The notes below the pieces were generated by a model, which saw only the letters and a program-made list of their open reading frames with translations, did not search any database and was not told the origin of the DNA. A DNA stretch of 64,000 bases, taken from positions 186,001 to 250,000 of the forward strand of contig JAXLWK010000007.1 of NCBI GenBank assembly GCA_046328525.1, in the 5' to 3' direction. The position numbers and the translations under genes are program-made. Positions 16,145 to 28,141 of the stretch are shown piece by piece. Positions within the stretch are counted from its first letter, which is position 1. Each line of letters starts with the position of its first letter. The stretch is from JBDHWG01 sp046328525. GTDB taxonomy: Bacteria; Chloroflexota; Anaerolineae; Epilineales; JAHCIE01.

Positions 16145-17215
16145 CTAGGCTGAGCGTGTCAGCTCGCGCCAGAAGGAGAGCTGAATGACTCGCGGCTCAC
16201 CGCGCCGGACGGACTGTCCCCGTCCGGCGCTTCGTATTTCGTCCGGGTCGAGGCCAAGCTTCTCCGCCAGCGCTTCCCGCGCCCGCCAGCGGTCCGGCAG
16301 CCGCTGGAAGCGCTGGTAGAGCGTGATCACGTCGCCCCGCGCCCCGCAGCCGAAGCAGTAGAAGTGGCTGCCGTAGTCCTGGAACGACGGGCGGCGGTCG
16401 TCGTGGAACGGGCAGCGCGCTTTGCCGGTGCGGCCGACCGAGATGCCGCGCTCCGCCATGAGCTGCCGCACGCTCGTCCGCGCGTAAATGGCCTCGGTCA
16501 GGGGCGAGCGCTGCCCAGGCTCCAGCGGCTGACGGCGCGTGAGCGGCTCGATCGGCGCAGCCGCTGTCTCAGCCGGGGCGAGGGCGGTCAGGTACGACGG
16601 GTCGGCGGCGGGAGCACGCAGCAGCGTCGCCAGGCCGCCGCGCAGCGTTTCGCCCGTCGCCTCGTCGCGCCGCAGCACCGGGAAGATCTCGCCACCGACC
16701 TTACGATGGCGGCCCATGGGCGCGCGCACCAGGGAACCGTAGCCGTCCGGCGCGATGGAGTCGTGCTTGGGGAAGACTTCCAGCACGCCCGGCTCTACCG
16801 TCCAACCGAGCGACTCCAGGACGGCCAGGATTCCTCGGCGCAGCGGGGCGGCCGGCGTCGGCGTGTCGAAGAACAGCCAGAGGTGGCAGCGGCCGTGGGC
16901 GCTCAGCTCCACAACCGAGGGTAGACCGTCCTCCGCCAGCGTCGCCTGGAGGTGCTGCCCGCGCTCCAGCCCGTCGTCGGTGTCGAAGTCCACGCACACC
17001 CAGCGCGTGTTCCCGTCCAGATCCGGGGCGTAGAAGCCGACCGTCACGCCGCCGCTCAGGTGGGCGCGCAGGACTTTGTCGGTCACCGGCGCGGCGACCC
17101 GCGACCAGCCCGCGCCGTCAGCCCACTGCTGAGCGTAGACGTCATCGCGGTTCACCAGCCGCGCCCGAAACGCCGCCAGATCCGCCTCACTCACCTTTCG
17201 CACTGGCCGCAACAT
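16145..17215 (-). CDS. Primase-polymerase (AEP, TOTE-like) fused to a CHC2 zinc finger
   Basis: A 356-residue protein. Residues 15-200 look like an archaeo-eukaryotic primase/PrimPol domain of the TOTE type: the metal-binding DxD is at residues 76-78 (WVCVDFDTDD) and the sxH-like motif at 107-113 (HGRCHLWLFF). Residues 250-310 form a DnaG-type CHC2 zinc finger, ARCPFHDDRRPSF (C268, H271) and FYCFGCGARGDVI (C287, C290). The two domain types come from unrelated primase superfamilies. The ATG at 17215 has GGAGG upstream. No helicase or nuclease partner is adjacent, so the role (repair, replication restart, remnant of a mobile element) is open. Confidence 0.75.
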   Translation of the reverse strand: MLRPVRKVSEADLAAFRARLVNRDDVYAQQWADGAGWSRVAAPVTDKVLRAHLSGGVTVGFYAPDLDGNTRWVCVDFDTDDGLERGQHLQATLAEDGLPSVVELSAHGRCHLWLFFDTPTPAAPLRRGILAVLESLGWTVEPGVLEVFPKHDSIAPDGYGSLVRAPMGRHRKVGGEIFPVLRRDEATGETLRGGLATLLRAPAADPSYLTALAPAETAAAPIEPLTRRQPLEPGQRSPLTEAIYARTSVRQLMAERGISVGRTGKARCPFHDDRRPSFQDYGSHFYCFGCGARGDVITLYQRFQRLPDRWRAREALAEKLGLDPDEIRSAGRGQSVRRGEPRVIQLSFWRELTRSA

Positions 17216-17259
17216 GCTCTCCTCCGCAACTCCCACCAATAGCACACTTGTTCATATAC

Positions 17260-17288
17260 AGTATACGCCACTCCAGGTGTTTTGTCAA
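17260..17288 (-). promoter_or_regulatory. Promoter of the primase gene
   Basis: On the minus strand TTGACA (17283-17288), a 17-bp spacer and TATACT (17260-17265) are near consensus, about 45 bp before the start codon. Confidence 0.7.
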
Positions 17289-17334
17289 GAGAACGGTCTT
17301 TTATATTAGAAAACGACATGGCGGCAAATAGAAC

Positions 17335-17363
17335 GGGGCGTGGAGCCAATGGCCCCACGCCCC
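17335..17363 (-). terminator. Terminator of the beta-oxidation operon
   Basis: GGGGCGTGG (17335-17343) pairs with CCACGCCCC (17355-17363), with an inner GCC/GGC, 25 bp beyond the stop of the last gene of the operon. The T tract is weak. Confidence 0.5.
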
Positions 17364-17387
17364 GCCCCAAGGCCTGCGCCCTACGGG

Positions 17388-18641
17388 TTAGCGCAGCTCT
17401 TTACTTGTATATCCGAGGATACGGCGGGCAATAACCAGGCGGTTAATCTGCCCCGTTCCCTCAAAGATATCGTTGATCTTGGCGTCACGCATCCACTTCT
17501 CGACGAGGTAGTCGCGACTGTAGCCCAGCGGCCCCAGGATCTCGACCGCCTTCTGCGTAATCTTGGTGACGGCCTCGCCGGCCTTTACCTTGCACTCAGA
17601 GGCTTCGAGCGTGTTGGGGAGACCCTGGTCCATGAGCCAGGCTGCCTTCTGCGTCAGCAGCCAGGCCGCCTTGTGCATGGCTTCCATGTCAATGACATCG
17701 CGCTCCGCCGCCGTCAGCTTGTGACGCGCCAGGTGGTAGCGAATGTCAATGTTCTCCTCTTTCTTGAGGACTTCCTTGACGTACTCGATAGCGGCGCGGG
17801 CGATGCCGAGGGCGCTCGCCGCGACGGCCGGTCGGGTGGCGTCGAAGGTCTTCATCGCGCCCTTGAAGCCCTCGTCCTGGGACGTGCGCTCCACATCTGG
17901 CTTGCCGAGGATGTTGTCGAGGGGGACCTTGACGTCCTCGAAGACGATCATCGCCGTGTCGCTGGCGCGGATGCCCATCTTGTTTTCGAGCTTGATGATG
18001 GACACGCCCGGTGTGCCGGCCTCGACGACGAAGGGGCGCATGCCGGCGCGGCCGGCCGTCGGGTCAATGGTCGCCCAGACCACGACGAGGCCGTTGGAGT
18101 CGCGCAGGGCGCGGCTGCCGGAGGTCACGTAGATCTTCGTGCCGTTGATGATCCAGTGGCCATCCTCGCGCTTGGCCGTGGTGCGGATGGCCGACGTGTC
18201 GGAGCCGCACTGCGGCTCGGTCATGCACATGCCGCCCCAGGTCGGCTTGTCGCCGGCGAAGCGCGGCAGAAAGCGCTGCTGCTGCTCTCGCGTGCCGGCC
18301 GCCTGGATGGCGGCGGCGGCGAGCTGGCCGCTGGGCAGGTTGAGGTAGATGCCGGCGTCACCCCACGACAGCGCCTCGATGATGTGGATGAGGCGCATGT
18401 TGGTGGTCTTGGCGCGCTTCGGCTTGCCGTTCTCGCCGCTATCCTTCGGTTTCTTCAGCGCCTCCAGGTCCTTGCGGCCCTGCTCGGCCATCATCGGCCA
18501 CATGGCGTAGATGAAATCCCAGGGGATCTCATGCTCGTGCTCATCGTAGTAGCGCGACTTCGGACGCATGATGTGCTCGGCGGCCATCTGCGCCATCGCC
18601 ACCTGCTGCGCTATGTTGTCGGGAAGGTTGAAATCAATCAT
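17388..18641 (-). CDS. Acyl-CoA dehydrogenase (first of two; distal gene of operon)
   Basis: A 417-residue flavoprotein of the acyl-CoA dehydrogenase fold, catalysing the first, FAD-dependent step of beta-oxidation. Visible marks are GGMCMTEPQCGSDTSA and WIINGTKIYVTSGSRA (FAD/substrate site), and the C-terminal INDIFEGTGQINRLVIARR, where Glu of FEGT is the catalytic base. It is the last gene of a leftward operon with tetR, fadN, fadA and the second dehydrogenase. I chose ATG at 18641, with GAGGAG five bases upstream; the GTG two codons earlier abuts that site. Confidence 0.93.
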   Translation of the reverse strand: MIDFNLPDNIAQQVAMAQMAAEHIMRPKSRYYDEHEHEIPWDFIYAMWPMMAEQGRKDLEALKKPKDSGENGKPKRAKTTNMRLIHIIEALSWGDAGIYLNLPSGQLAAAAIQAAGTREQQQRFLPRFAGDKPTWGGMCMTEPQCGSDTSAIRTTAKREDGHWIINGTKIYVTSGSRALRDSNGLVVVWATIDPTAGRAGMRPFVVEAGTPGVSIIKLENKMGIRASDTAMIVFEDVKVPLDNILGKPDVERTSQDEGFKGAMKTFDATRPAVAASALGIARAAIEYVKEVLKKEENIDIRYHLARHKLTAAERDVIDMEAMHKAAWLLTQKAAWLMDQGLPNTLEASECKVKAGEAVTKITQKAVEILGPLGYSRDYLVEKWMRDAKINDIFEGTGQINRLVIARRILGYTSKELR

Positions 18642-18653
18642 ATGCACTCCTCT

Positions 18654-18715
18654 GGCGTATTGCGTGTTGTTTCAGTCCACCACTCGCGCATTACGTGTGC
18701 TGGCACGCAATACGC

Positions 18716-18716
<1 letters not shown>
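18654..18716 (-). promoter_or_regulatory. Intercistronic long-arm hairpin between the two dehydrogenase genes
   Basis: GGCGTATTGCGTG (18654-18666) and CACGCAATACGCC (18704-18716) are perfect 13-base inverted repeats around a 37-base loop. One arm touches the upstream gene's stop codon and the other lies just before the Shine-Dalgarno of the downstream gene. It may protect or process the message, or partly terminate it. Confidence 0.5.
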
Positions 18717-19810
<1,094 letters not shown>

Positions 19811-19822
19811 TAGACCCTCCAA

Positions 19823-21007
19823 TCAGGCCATGTTCTCGTAGATGATGGCCGCTCCCTGGCCGCCGCCGACGCACATCGTCACCATGCCGTAGCGCGCATT
19901 GCGCCGCTTCATTTCGTTCAGGATCTGGACGGTCAGCTTGGCGCCCGACGCGCCGAGCGGGTGGCCTAGCGCAATCGCGCCGCCATTCACGTTGACCTTG
20001 TCCATGTCCATGCCCGTTTCGCGGATCACGGGAAGCGCCTGGGCGGCAAAGGCCTCATTCAGTTCAACCACGTCAATATCGTTGATTGTCAGTCCGGCGC
20101 GCTTGAGCGCCTTTGGAATAGCGACCACCGGGCCAATGCCCATGATCTCTGGCGGAACGCCGCCCACCGCGAACGTGACGAAGCGCGCCAGGGGCTTTAG
20201 GCCCAGCTCCTTCGCCTTCTCCGCCGACATGATGACAACCGCGCCCGCGCCGTCGCTTGTCTGCGACGAGTTGCCCGCCGTCACCGTACCGCCTTCCTTG
20301 AACACCGGCCGCAGCTTGCCGAGCGCCTGGACCGAGGTGTCCTTGCGCGGCCCCTCGTCCACCTTGAAGACGCTCGTCTGCCGCTGCACGCGGCCCTCGT
20401 CGTCCAGGTACTCGTACTCCACCTCCAGCGGCACGATCTCGTCTACGAACTTCCCGCTCTCGATGGCGTTAATCGCGTTCATGTGGCTGCGGTAAGCGAA
20501 AGCGTCCTGGTCCTCGCGGGTCACGTTGTACTTCTCCGAGACCGCCTCCGCCGTCAGGCCCATGCCCATGTAGATTTCGGGCTGGCACTCGACCATCCAC
20601 GGGTTCGGCTCGAAGCGGTGGCCGCGCATCGGCACCATGCTCATCGACTCCGCGCCGCCCGCCACGACCACGTCGTAGATGCCGGCCTGGATGTTGGCGG
20701 CGGCCAGGGCGATGGTCTGCACGCCCGACGAGCAGAAGCGGTTCACCGTCTGCGCCGGCACGCTGTCGGGCAACCCGGCCCGCAGCACCGCGATCCGCGC
20801 CATGTTCATGCCCGACGCGCCCTCCGGCATGGCGCAGCCCAGGATCACATCGTCAATCATCGCCGGATCGAGGCCCTCGGCGCGGCGCACGGCCTCGCGG
20901 ATCACGGCCGCGCCCGTGTCGTCCGGGCGCGTGTTGCGGAGCGCGCCTCGCGGCGCCTTCCCAATAGCGGTTCGAGCGGCTGAAACAATCACAGCGTCTG
21001 TTGACAT
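19823..21007 (-). CDS. fadA: Acetyl-CoA C-acyltransferase (thiolase)
   Basis: A 394-residue thiolase that splits 3-ketoacyl-CoA with CoA, the last step of beta-oxidation. The active-site cysteine is in NRFCSSGVQTIALAAANI, the general base histidine in GGAIALGHPLGASGAK, and the second cysteine in MVTMCVGGGQGAAIIYE. Length is normal for the family. ATG at 21007 is preceded by AAGGAT. Same operon as fadN (55 bp upstream). Confidence 0.96.
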   Translation of the reverse strand: MSTDAVIVSAARTAIGKAPRGALRNTRPDDTGAAVIREAVRRAEGLDPAMIDDVILGCAMPEGASGMNMARIAVLRAGLPDSVPAQTVNRFCSSGVQTIALAAANIQAGIYDVVVAGGAESMSMVPMRGHRFEPNPWMVECQPEIYMGMGLTAEAVSEKYNVTREDQDAFAYRSHMNAINAIESGKFVDEIVPLEVEYEYLDDEGRVQRQTSVFKVDEGPRKDTSVQALGKLRPVFKEGGTVTAGNSSQTSDGAGAVVIMSAEKAKELGLKPLARFVTFAVGGVPPEIMGIGPVVAIPKALKRAGLTINDIDVVELNEAFAAQALPVIRETGMDMDKVNVNGGAIALGHPLGASGAKLTVQILNEMKRRNARYGMVTMCVGGGQGAAIIYENMA

Positions 21008-21061
21008 GAGGCATCCTTTCATCGAATAAAGCGCAGCGGTGAGGAACTCTCGCTCACACGG

Positions 21062-23469
<2,408 letters not shown>

Positions 23470-23473
<4 letters not shown>

Positions 23474-24171
23474 AGATTGTCTCCCTCGCTTTGAAGGTTA
23501 AGAATAGGCGCGGACAGGCCAGGAAATACGAAGGACCAGGCCGGAACGCTCGTGTCGTCCTCCAGCAGGCCCCAGGCGCCGGCGCGGAGACCGGCCAGGA
23601 AGAGGTCGCTCACGATCTGGCCGATCGCGTCCGCCGACAGGCGGCCCTCGGGGCGATACCAGATCACGAACCAGTTGTGAACGCTGAACAGGATTTTGGT
23701 GACGATGGACACGTCAATCGGGCGAAACAGCCCGGCCTGAATCCCATCGTCAATGATAGACGCGAAAAGGCGCTCCATCTCGTCGCGCTTGGAGGTGTAG
23801 ACCTGGCGCTCGGCCGGCGTGTCGAGGATGGCGCGGGCTTCGAGAATGGTGACCAGGGCGACGTCGGGGTGCGCGGCGATAGCGCAGAGGTAGGCTCGGA
23901 TGGCGGCAGAAAGGCGGGCGTCGGGCGGGAGATTGGGCAGTGTCGCGCTGGAAACAAAGAGGGTGAGGCGCTCCAGGCCCTCGTTGACGAGGGTCAGCAG
24001 CAGGGCGCGCTTGCTGGGGAAGTAGTGGTACAGACTGCTCTGGCGCAGACCCAGCTCGTCGGCGATGAGCTGCATCGTCGCGCCGTGATAACCGCGCAGC
24101 CGGAAGACACGAGCGGCAGCGAAAAGAACGTCTTCTCGGCTTACAGTCTGGTCTGCGGGCTTGCGCGCCAC
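23470..24171 (-). CDS. TetR-family regulator of the beta-oxidation operon (FadR-like)
   Basis: A 233-residue TetR/AcrR regulator. The N-terminal helix-turn-helix is visible in AARVFRLRGYHGATMQLIAD and ELGLRQSSLYHYFPSKRALL; the C-terminal domain would bind an effector, most likely an acyl-CoA. It is the first gene of the operon it probably controls. I chose GTG at 24171 (MARKPADQTVSRED) because GGAGGG precedes it; the longer frame would run through the promoter. The likely operator lies between its -35 and -10 boxes and is shared with aceB. Confidence 0.9.
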
Positions 24172-24220
24172 GCTCCCTCCATCGGGAACAATCGAATGAG
24201 CTATTGATTCTATACACCTA

Positions 24221-24249
24221 ATTATAGCGCACTGCGTCACGAGAGTCAA
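24221..24249 (-). promoter_or_regulatory. Promoter and probable operator of the tetR-fad operon
   Basis: Minus strand: TTGACT (24244-24249), 17-bp spacer, TATAAT (24221-24226). The spacer contains GTGACGCAGTGCGC (24227-24240), a near palindrome found with two changes in the aceB spacer. A related AGCGCTGCGTTAT stands upstream at 24258-24270 on the plus strand. Confidence 0.75.
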
Positions 24250-24319
24250 CTCTTTGGAGCGCTGCGTTATGAATTTGCTGCGTTATTCCTCCCCTTTTGT
24301 GGTCCCAGCGAGCCGATGC

Positions 24320-24325
24320 TATACT
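24320..24325 (+). promoter_or_regulatory. Extended -10 element for the Uma2 gene
   Basis: TGCTATACT, an extended -10 (TATACT at 24320-24325), lies about 40 bp before the start codon. No clear -35 box. Confidence 0.4.
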
Positions 24326-24365
24326 AGCCATGACAAACGTTCGACTCGGTCGAGGAGGTGGAAGC

Positions 24366-24992
24366 ATGCTCAGCCGAATCAAGCGCGTGCCGGCCGGAGA
24401 CCGTATGACGGTCGCCGGGTTCTTCGAGAGCGCGCCCGAAGACCGCAAAGCCGAGCTGATTGATGGGGTCCTTGTCATGCCCAGCCCCGCATCTACATCT
24501 CACGAATTGCTCCAGGGCTTCCTTCTCGCCGTCCTTCGCATCTATGTCCATGCGGGCGGGCTTGGCGCAGTGCTCGGCTCGCGCACGGCCCTCGACCTGG
24601 GCATCGAGTACCAGGCGTATGAGCCGGACATTCTGTTCGTGCGCCGCGACCGGGCCGACATTATTCACGAGCAGGGCGTCGCGGGAGCGCCCGACCTTGT
24701 GATCGAGATTCTGTCGCGCGGGACAATGAGCGTGGACAGGACCGTCAAGCGCCAGGTGTACAACCAGGCGGGCGTGGGCGAACTGTGGCTGATAGACCCG
24801 GCCGGCGCCAGAGGCTCGCGCTTCTACCAGCGGACGGCAGGCGGCGAAATGGCCGAGGTCGCGCTGGTGGACGGCGTGCTGCGTTCCACAACCGTTGAGG
24901 GCTTTTTCGTCAAAGAGGAGTGGCTCTGGCCGCCCGAGGACCGGCAGCACGACGAGCTTGTGGCGCTCCGCGAGCTGGGTGTGCTAGGGTAA
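24366..24992 (+). CDS. Uma2 family (DUF820) putative endonuclease
   Basis: A 208-residue PD-(D/E)XK-fold protein. The family marks are present: YEPDILFVRRDR (catalytic Asp), PDLVIEILSRGT (Glu-x-Leu), then a lysine-containing helix with VYNQAGVGELWLIDP. Uma2 proteins are abundant in Chloroflexota and Cyanobacteria; their biological role is not established and many copies lie near mobile regions. ATG at 24366 has GAGGAGG eight bases upstream. The stop overlaps the ATG of the next gene by one base. Confidence 0.88.
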   Translation: MLSRIKRVPAGDRMTVAGFFESAPEDRKAELIDGVLVMPSPASTSHELLQGFLLAVLRIYVHAGGLGAVLGSRTALDLGIEYQAYEPDILFVRRDRADIIHEQGVAGAPDLVIEILSRGTMSVDRTVKRQVYNQAGVGELWLIDPAGARGSRFYQRTAGGEMAEVALVDGVLRSTTVEGFFVKEEWLWPPEDRQHDELVALRELGVLG

Positions 24993-26560
24993 TGCGGATA
25001 GGCGAGCGAGACGAGATCAATCGGATAGACGAGGGGAGCACCCTCACGGGGCGCGTGCGAGCGACTACCCCGGCGCTCCGGGCCGACACAGCGTCAACGC
25101 TCGCGGTCGGCATCGTCCTCGTCGGCATCGCGTTGCGGCTGTGGCTGTATCTACGGGGCGCTTCGCTCTGGCTGGACGAGGCGATGCTGGCAAACAACAT
25201 CGTCAACCGCGCCTATGCCGGCCTCCTCCAACGCCTCGACCATGACCAGGGCGCGCCGGTTGGCTTCCTCCTCCTGCAGAAGCTCATTCTCCAGACGCTC
25301 GGCAACGCCGACTACAAGCTGAGGCTGTGGCCGCTTGTCGCCGGCGTCGCCGCTCTGTGTCTAATGTACCCGGTCGCGCGGCGCGCGTTGGGGGCGTCGG
25401 GCGCGCTGGCCGCCACTGCCCTGTTCGCCCTCTCCCCGGCCTTGATCACCCACAGCGCCACCGTCAAGCAATACTCGACCGATGCCGTCGTCGCCCTGCT
25501 CCTCCTCCTCGCCGGCCTTACGGCGCTGGACCGCTATCCCGCGCGCCAGCCCCTGGCCGTCCTGGCCGTAGGCGGTGGGCTGGCGGTCTGGATGTCCCAC
25601 CCCTCGATTTTCGTTTTGATGGGCATCGGGGTCGCGCTCGCACTGTTTGCGCTGTCGCGCAAAGACTGGCGGTGGCTGGCGTACCTGCTGGCAACCGTGG
25701 CGGTGTGGGGCCTGGCGTTTCTGGCGATCTACGTCGTCTCGTTGCGAACCCTTGCCGCGAACACCTTTCTCACGTCGTTCTGGCAGGACAACTTCCTGCC
25801 CATGCCGTTCTGGCAGCACCTGGACTGGGTCGGCCCGGCGTTCCTGGGGCTGGTCGCCAATCCCGGCGGCCTCCCGGCGACGTTCGGTCTGCTTCTCGCC
25901 GCTGTCGGCGCTGGCTGGCTGCTCTGGAGACGTTGGCCTGTCGGCCTCATGCTCACGCTGCCGTGGCTGGCGACGCTTGCCGCGTCGGCCGCGCAGAAGT
26001 ACCCGTTCGGCGACCGGCTGGCGCTGTTCCTCCTGCCGAGCCTCTATCTCCTGGTCGGCGGGGGCATCGAGCTGGTGGGGTGGCTGGCGGGCCGCGCGCG
26101 CCCATCATGGGCGATGCCCGCCGCCGCCGCGATCGCCGTTGTCCTGGCGGGCTTCCTGCTGATCGGCGACTGGAACGCGGAGACGCACCCCAGCGGGGTG
26201 GAAAACGTTAAGCCACTGCTGGCCTATGTCGCGGAGCACAAACAGCCGGGCGATGTCCTGTTCGTCTATTACGGTGGCGAGCCGGCAGCCCGCTACTATG
26301 CGCCCTTCTACGACCTGGCCGGCGTGCGGCTGGACCTAGGCGACCAGCATCGCTTCGAACCGGCGGCGTATCTCAAGGAAGTGGACCGCTTTGTGGGCGA
26401 ACCGCGCGTCTGGGTACTCTTCTCGCACACTTGCGACTGGTGCCAGGTGGATGAGCAGCCGTACATCCTGCAGCATCTGGACACGGTAGGGCGACGGCTG
26501 GACGCGCGGCAGGTAGAAGGCGCGGCCCTGTACCTCTACGACCTGCGCTCATCCCCGTAG
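24992..26560 (+). CDS. Membrane glycosyltransferase, GT39-like
   Basis: A 522-residue polytopic protein. After the first helix it has GASLWLDEAMLANNIVNR, with the Asp-Glu pair of GT-C polyprenyl-sugar transferases of the PMT_2/GT39 group. A large outer-face C-terminal domain follows the last helix (DVLFVYYGGEPAARYYAPF). Start overlap with the Uma2 gene (TAATG) suggests co-transcription. Substrate unknown; probably cell-surface glycosylation. Confidence 0.78.
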   Translation: MRIGERDEINRIDEGSTLTGRVRATTPALRADTASTLAVGIVLVGIALRLWLYLRGASLWLDEAMLANNIVNRAYAGLLQRLDHDQGAPVGFLLLQKLILQTLGNADYKLRLWPLVAGVAALCLMYPVARRALGASGALAATALFALSPALITHSATVKQYSTDAVVALLLLLAGLTALDRYPARQPLAVLAVGGGLAVWMSHPSIFVLMGIGVALALFALSRKDWRWLAYLLATVAVWGLAFLAIYVVSLRTLAANTFLTSFWQDNFLPMPFWQHLDWVGPAFLGLVANPGGLPATFGLLLAAVGAGWLLWRRWPVGLMLTLPWLATLAASAAQKYPFGDRLALFLLPSLYLLVGGGIELVGWLAGRARPSWAMPAAAAIAVVLAGFLLIGDWNAETHPSGVENVKPLLAYVAEHKQPGDVLFVYYGGEPAARYYAPFYDLAGVRLDLGDQHRFEPAAYLKEVDRFVGEPRVWVLFSHTCDWCQVDEQPYILQHLDTVGRRLDARQVEGAALYLYDLRSSP

Positions 26561-26594
26561 CGCCACCATTTGCGATCCGGCGCGGAGATAGCAG

Positions 26595-26620
26595 CAGGGA
26601 CGCTCGCGTGAGCGTCCCTG
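26595..26620. terminator. Perfect hairpin between convergent genes
   Basis: CAGGGACGCTC, GCGT loop, GAGCGTCCCTG: an 11-bp perfect stem, likely a terminator for the glycosyltransferase unit, possibly in both directions. No T tract. Confidence 0.55.
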
Positions 26621-26663
26621 GAGTGGGCGAACCCTATTCAGCTAGGCTGGCGCTGCGGCCCTC

Positions 26664-26683
26664 TAGCGCCGACTTCAGTCGGC
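26664..26683. repeat. Dispersed palindrome, TTCAG family
   Basis: TAGCGCCGACTTCAGTCGGC, identical over 20 bases to one arm of the element at 51331-51382. Inner palindrome GCCGACT-TC-AGTCGGC. Confidence 0.65.
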
Positions 26684-26708
26684 TCTTTGTTGGCCGCCCG
26701 CGCACCGA

Positions 26709-27992
26709 TCAATGGAATTGCTCGGCCTCGGTCGAGCCGGCCAGCGCTGTCGTGGAGGCGAGGCCGCCGGACACAACCGTCGCGACCTTGTCGAAGTAGC
26801 CCACACCGACCTCGTGCTGGTGGCGGGTCGCTGTGTAGCCATCGTCCTCGGCGGAGAACTCGCGCGCCTGGAGGCGGGTGTAGGCCAGCATGCCTTCCTT
26901 GGCATAGGCGTGCGCCAGCTCGAAGGAGTGGTAGTTGACCATGTGCCAGCCGGCCAGGGTGATGAACTGGAACTTGTAGCCCATGCGGCCCAGCTCGCGC
27001 TGGAAGCTCCACGTCGTCTCGTCGTCGAAGTGCTGCCAGTTGAAGGACGGCGAACAGTTGTAAGCGAGCATCTTGCCGGGGTAGCGCTGGCGGATGGCGT
27101 CAGCGAACTGGCGGGCCTCCTCCAGCGAGGGATGCGAAGTCTCGAACCAGAGCAGGTCAGCATACGGGGCGTACGCTAGGCTGCGGGCGATGGCGGCGTC
27201 GAGGCCAGCGCGCACGTAGTAGTAGCCCTCGGAGGTGCGCTCGCCGGTCACGAACGGCTGGTCATACGGGTCCACGTCGCTGGTCATGAGGGCGGCGCCC
27301 AGGGAGTCGGTGCGCGCGATGAGCACCGTCGGGACGCCCATGACGTCGGCGGCGAGACGCGCCGACTTCAGGGTGCGGATGAACTGCGAGGTGGGGATGA
27401 GCACCTTGCCGCCCAGGTGGCCGCACTTCTTCTCGGCGGCGAGCTGGTCCTCGAAGTGGACGCCGCCCGCGCCGGCCTTGATCATGGCCTTCATCAACTC
27501 GTAGGAGTTCAGGACGCCGCCGAACCCGGCCTCGGCATCGGCGACGATCGGCGCGAAGAAGTTCGTGTCGCCCTTGCCGTCGAGCCACTGGATCTGGTCT
27601 GCGCGCACGAAGGCGTTGTTGATGCGCTCGACAATCGCCGGCACGCTGTTGGCCGGGTAGAGGCTCTGGTCCGGGTACGTCTCCTGCGCCAGGTTCGCGT
27701 CACCCGCCACCTGCCAGCCGCTCAGGTAGATCGCCTTCAGCCCCGCCTTGACCATGTTCACAGCCTGAGCGCCGGTGTAAGCGCCCAGGGTGTTGATGAA
27801 CGACTCCTTGGTCACCAGGTCCCACAGGCGGCGCGCGCCCATGTCGGCCAGCGTGTGTTCGACCACGACCGAGCCTTGCAGCTTGACCACGTCTTCCGCC
27901 GTGTAGTCACGCTGAATGCCGGCCCATCGCGACTCATTGTCCCACTGGCTCTGCAGAGCCTCCACTCGCTGCGCGAAATTCACACCAAGCAT
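26709..27992 (-). CDS. aceA: Isocitrate lyase
   Basis: A 427-residue enzyme cleaving isocitrate to glyoxylate and succinate, first step of the glyoxylate shunt. The catalytic loop AAEKKCGHLGGKVLIPT with the active-site Cys is intact, as are VHFEDQL, LIARTDSLGAA and AYNCSPSFNWQ. Length is typical of the shorter bacterial form. The start has TAGGAGG six bases upstream. It is the distal gene behind aceB; together they let the cell grow on acetyl-CoA from fatty acids. Confidence 0.97.
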   Translation of the reverse strand: MLGVNFAQRVEALQSQWDNESRWAGIQRDYTAEDVVKLQGSVVVEHTLADMGARRLWDLVTKESFINTLGAYTGAQAVNMVKAGLKAIYLSGWQVAGDANLAQETYPDQSLYPANSVPAIVERINNAFVRADQIQWLDGKGDTNFFAPIVADAEAGFGGVLNSYELMKAMIKAGAGGVHFEDQLAAEKKCGHLGGKVLIPTSQFIRTLKSARLAADVMGVPTVLIARTDSLGAALMTSDVDPYDQPFVTGERTSEGYYYVRAGLDAAIARSLAYAPYADLLWFETSHPSLEEARQFADAIRQRYPGKMLAYNCSPSFNWQHFDDETTWSFQRELGRMGYKFQFITLAGWHMVNYHSFELAHAYAKEGMLAYTRLQAREFSAEDDGYTATRHQHEVGVGYFDKVATVVSGGLASTTALAGSTEAEQFH

Positions 27993-28104
27993 TATATTAC
28001 CTCCTAGAATTCAGGTCGTCGAGAAGATTGTTGGAGTACCCATACTCCCGCGGGGGAACGCGCCCTCGCCGGAGAGATTCCCGATGCGAGATGATAGTTG
28101 GGGT

Positions 28105-28133
28105 GTCGGGGCAGGCGGCAAACCCGCCCCGAC
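28105..28133 (-). promoter_or_regulatory. Hairpin in the aceB-aceA spacer
   Basis: GTCGGGGC (28105-28112) and GCCCCGAC (28126-28133) form an 8-bp stem in the 149-bp gap between the genes. It may adjust aceA relative to aceB. Nothing else was seen in the gap. Confidence 0.4.
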
Positions 28134-28141
28134 CGCCGCCG

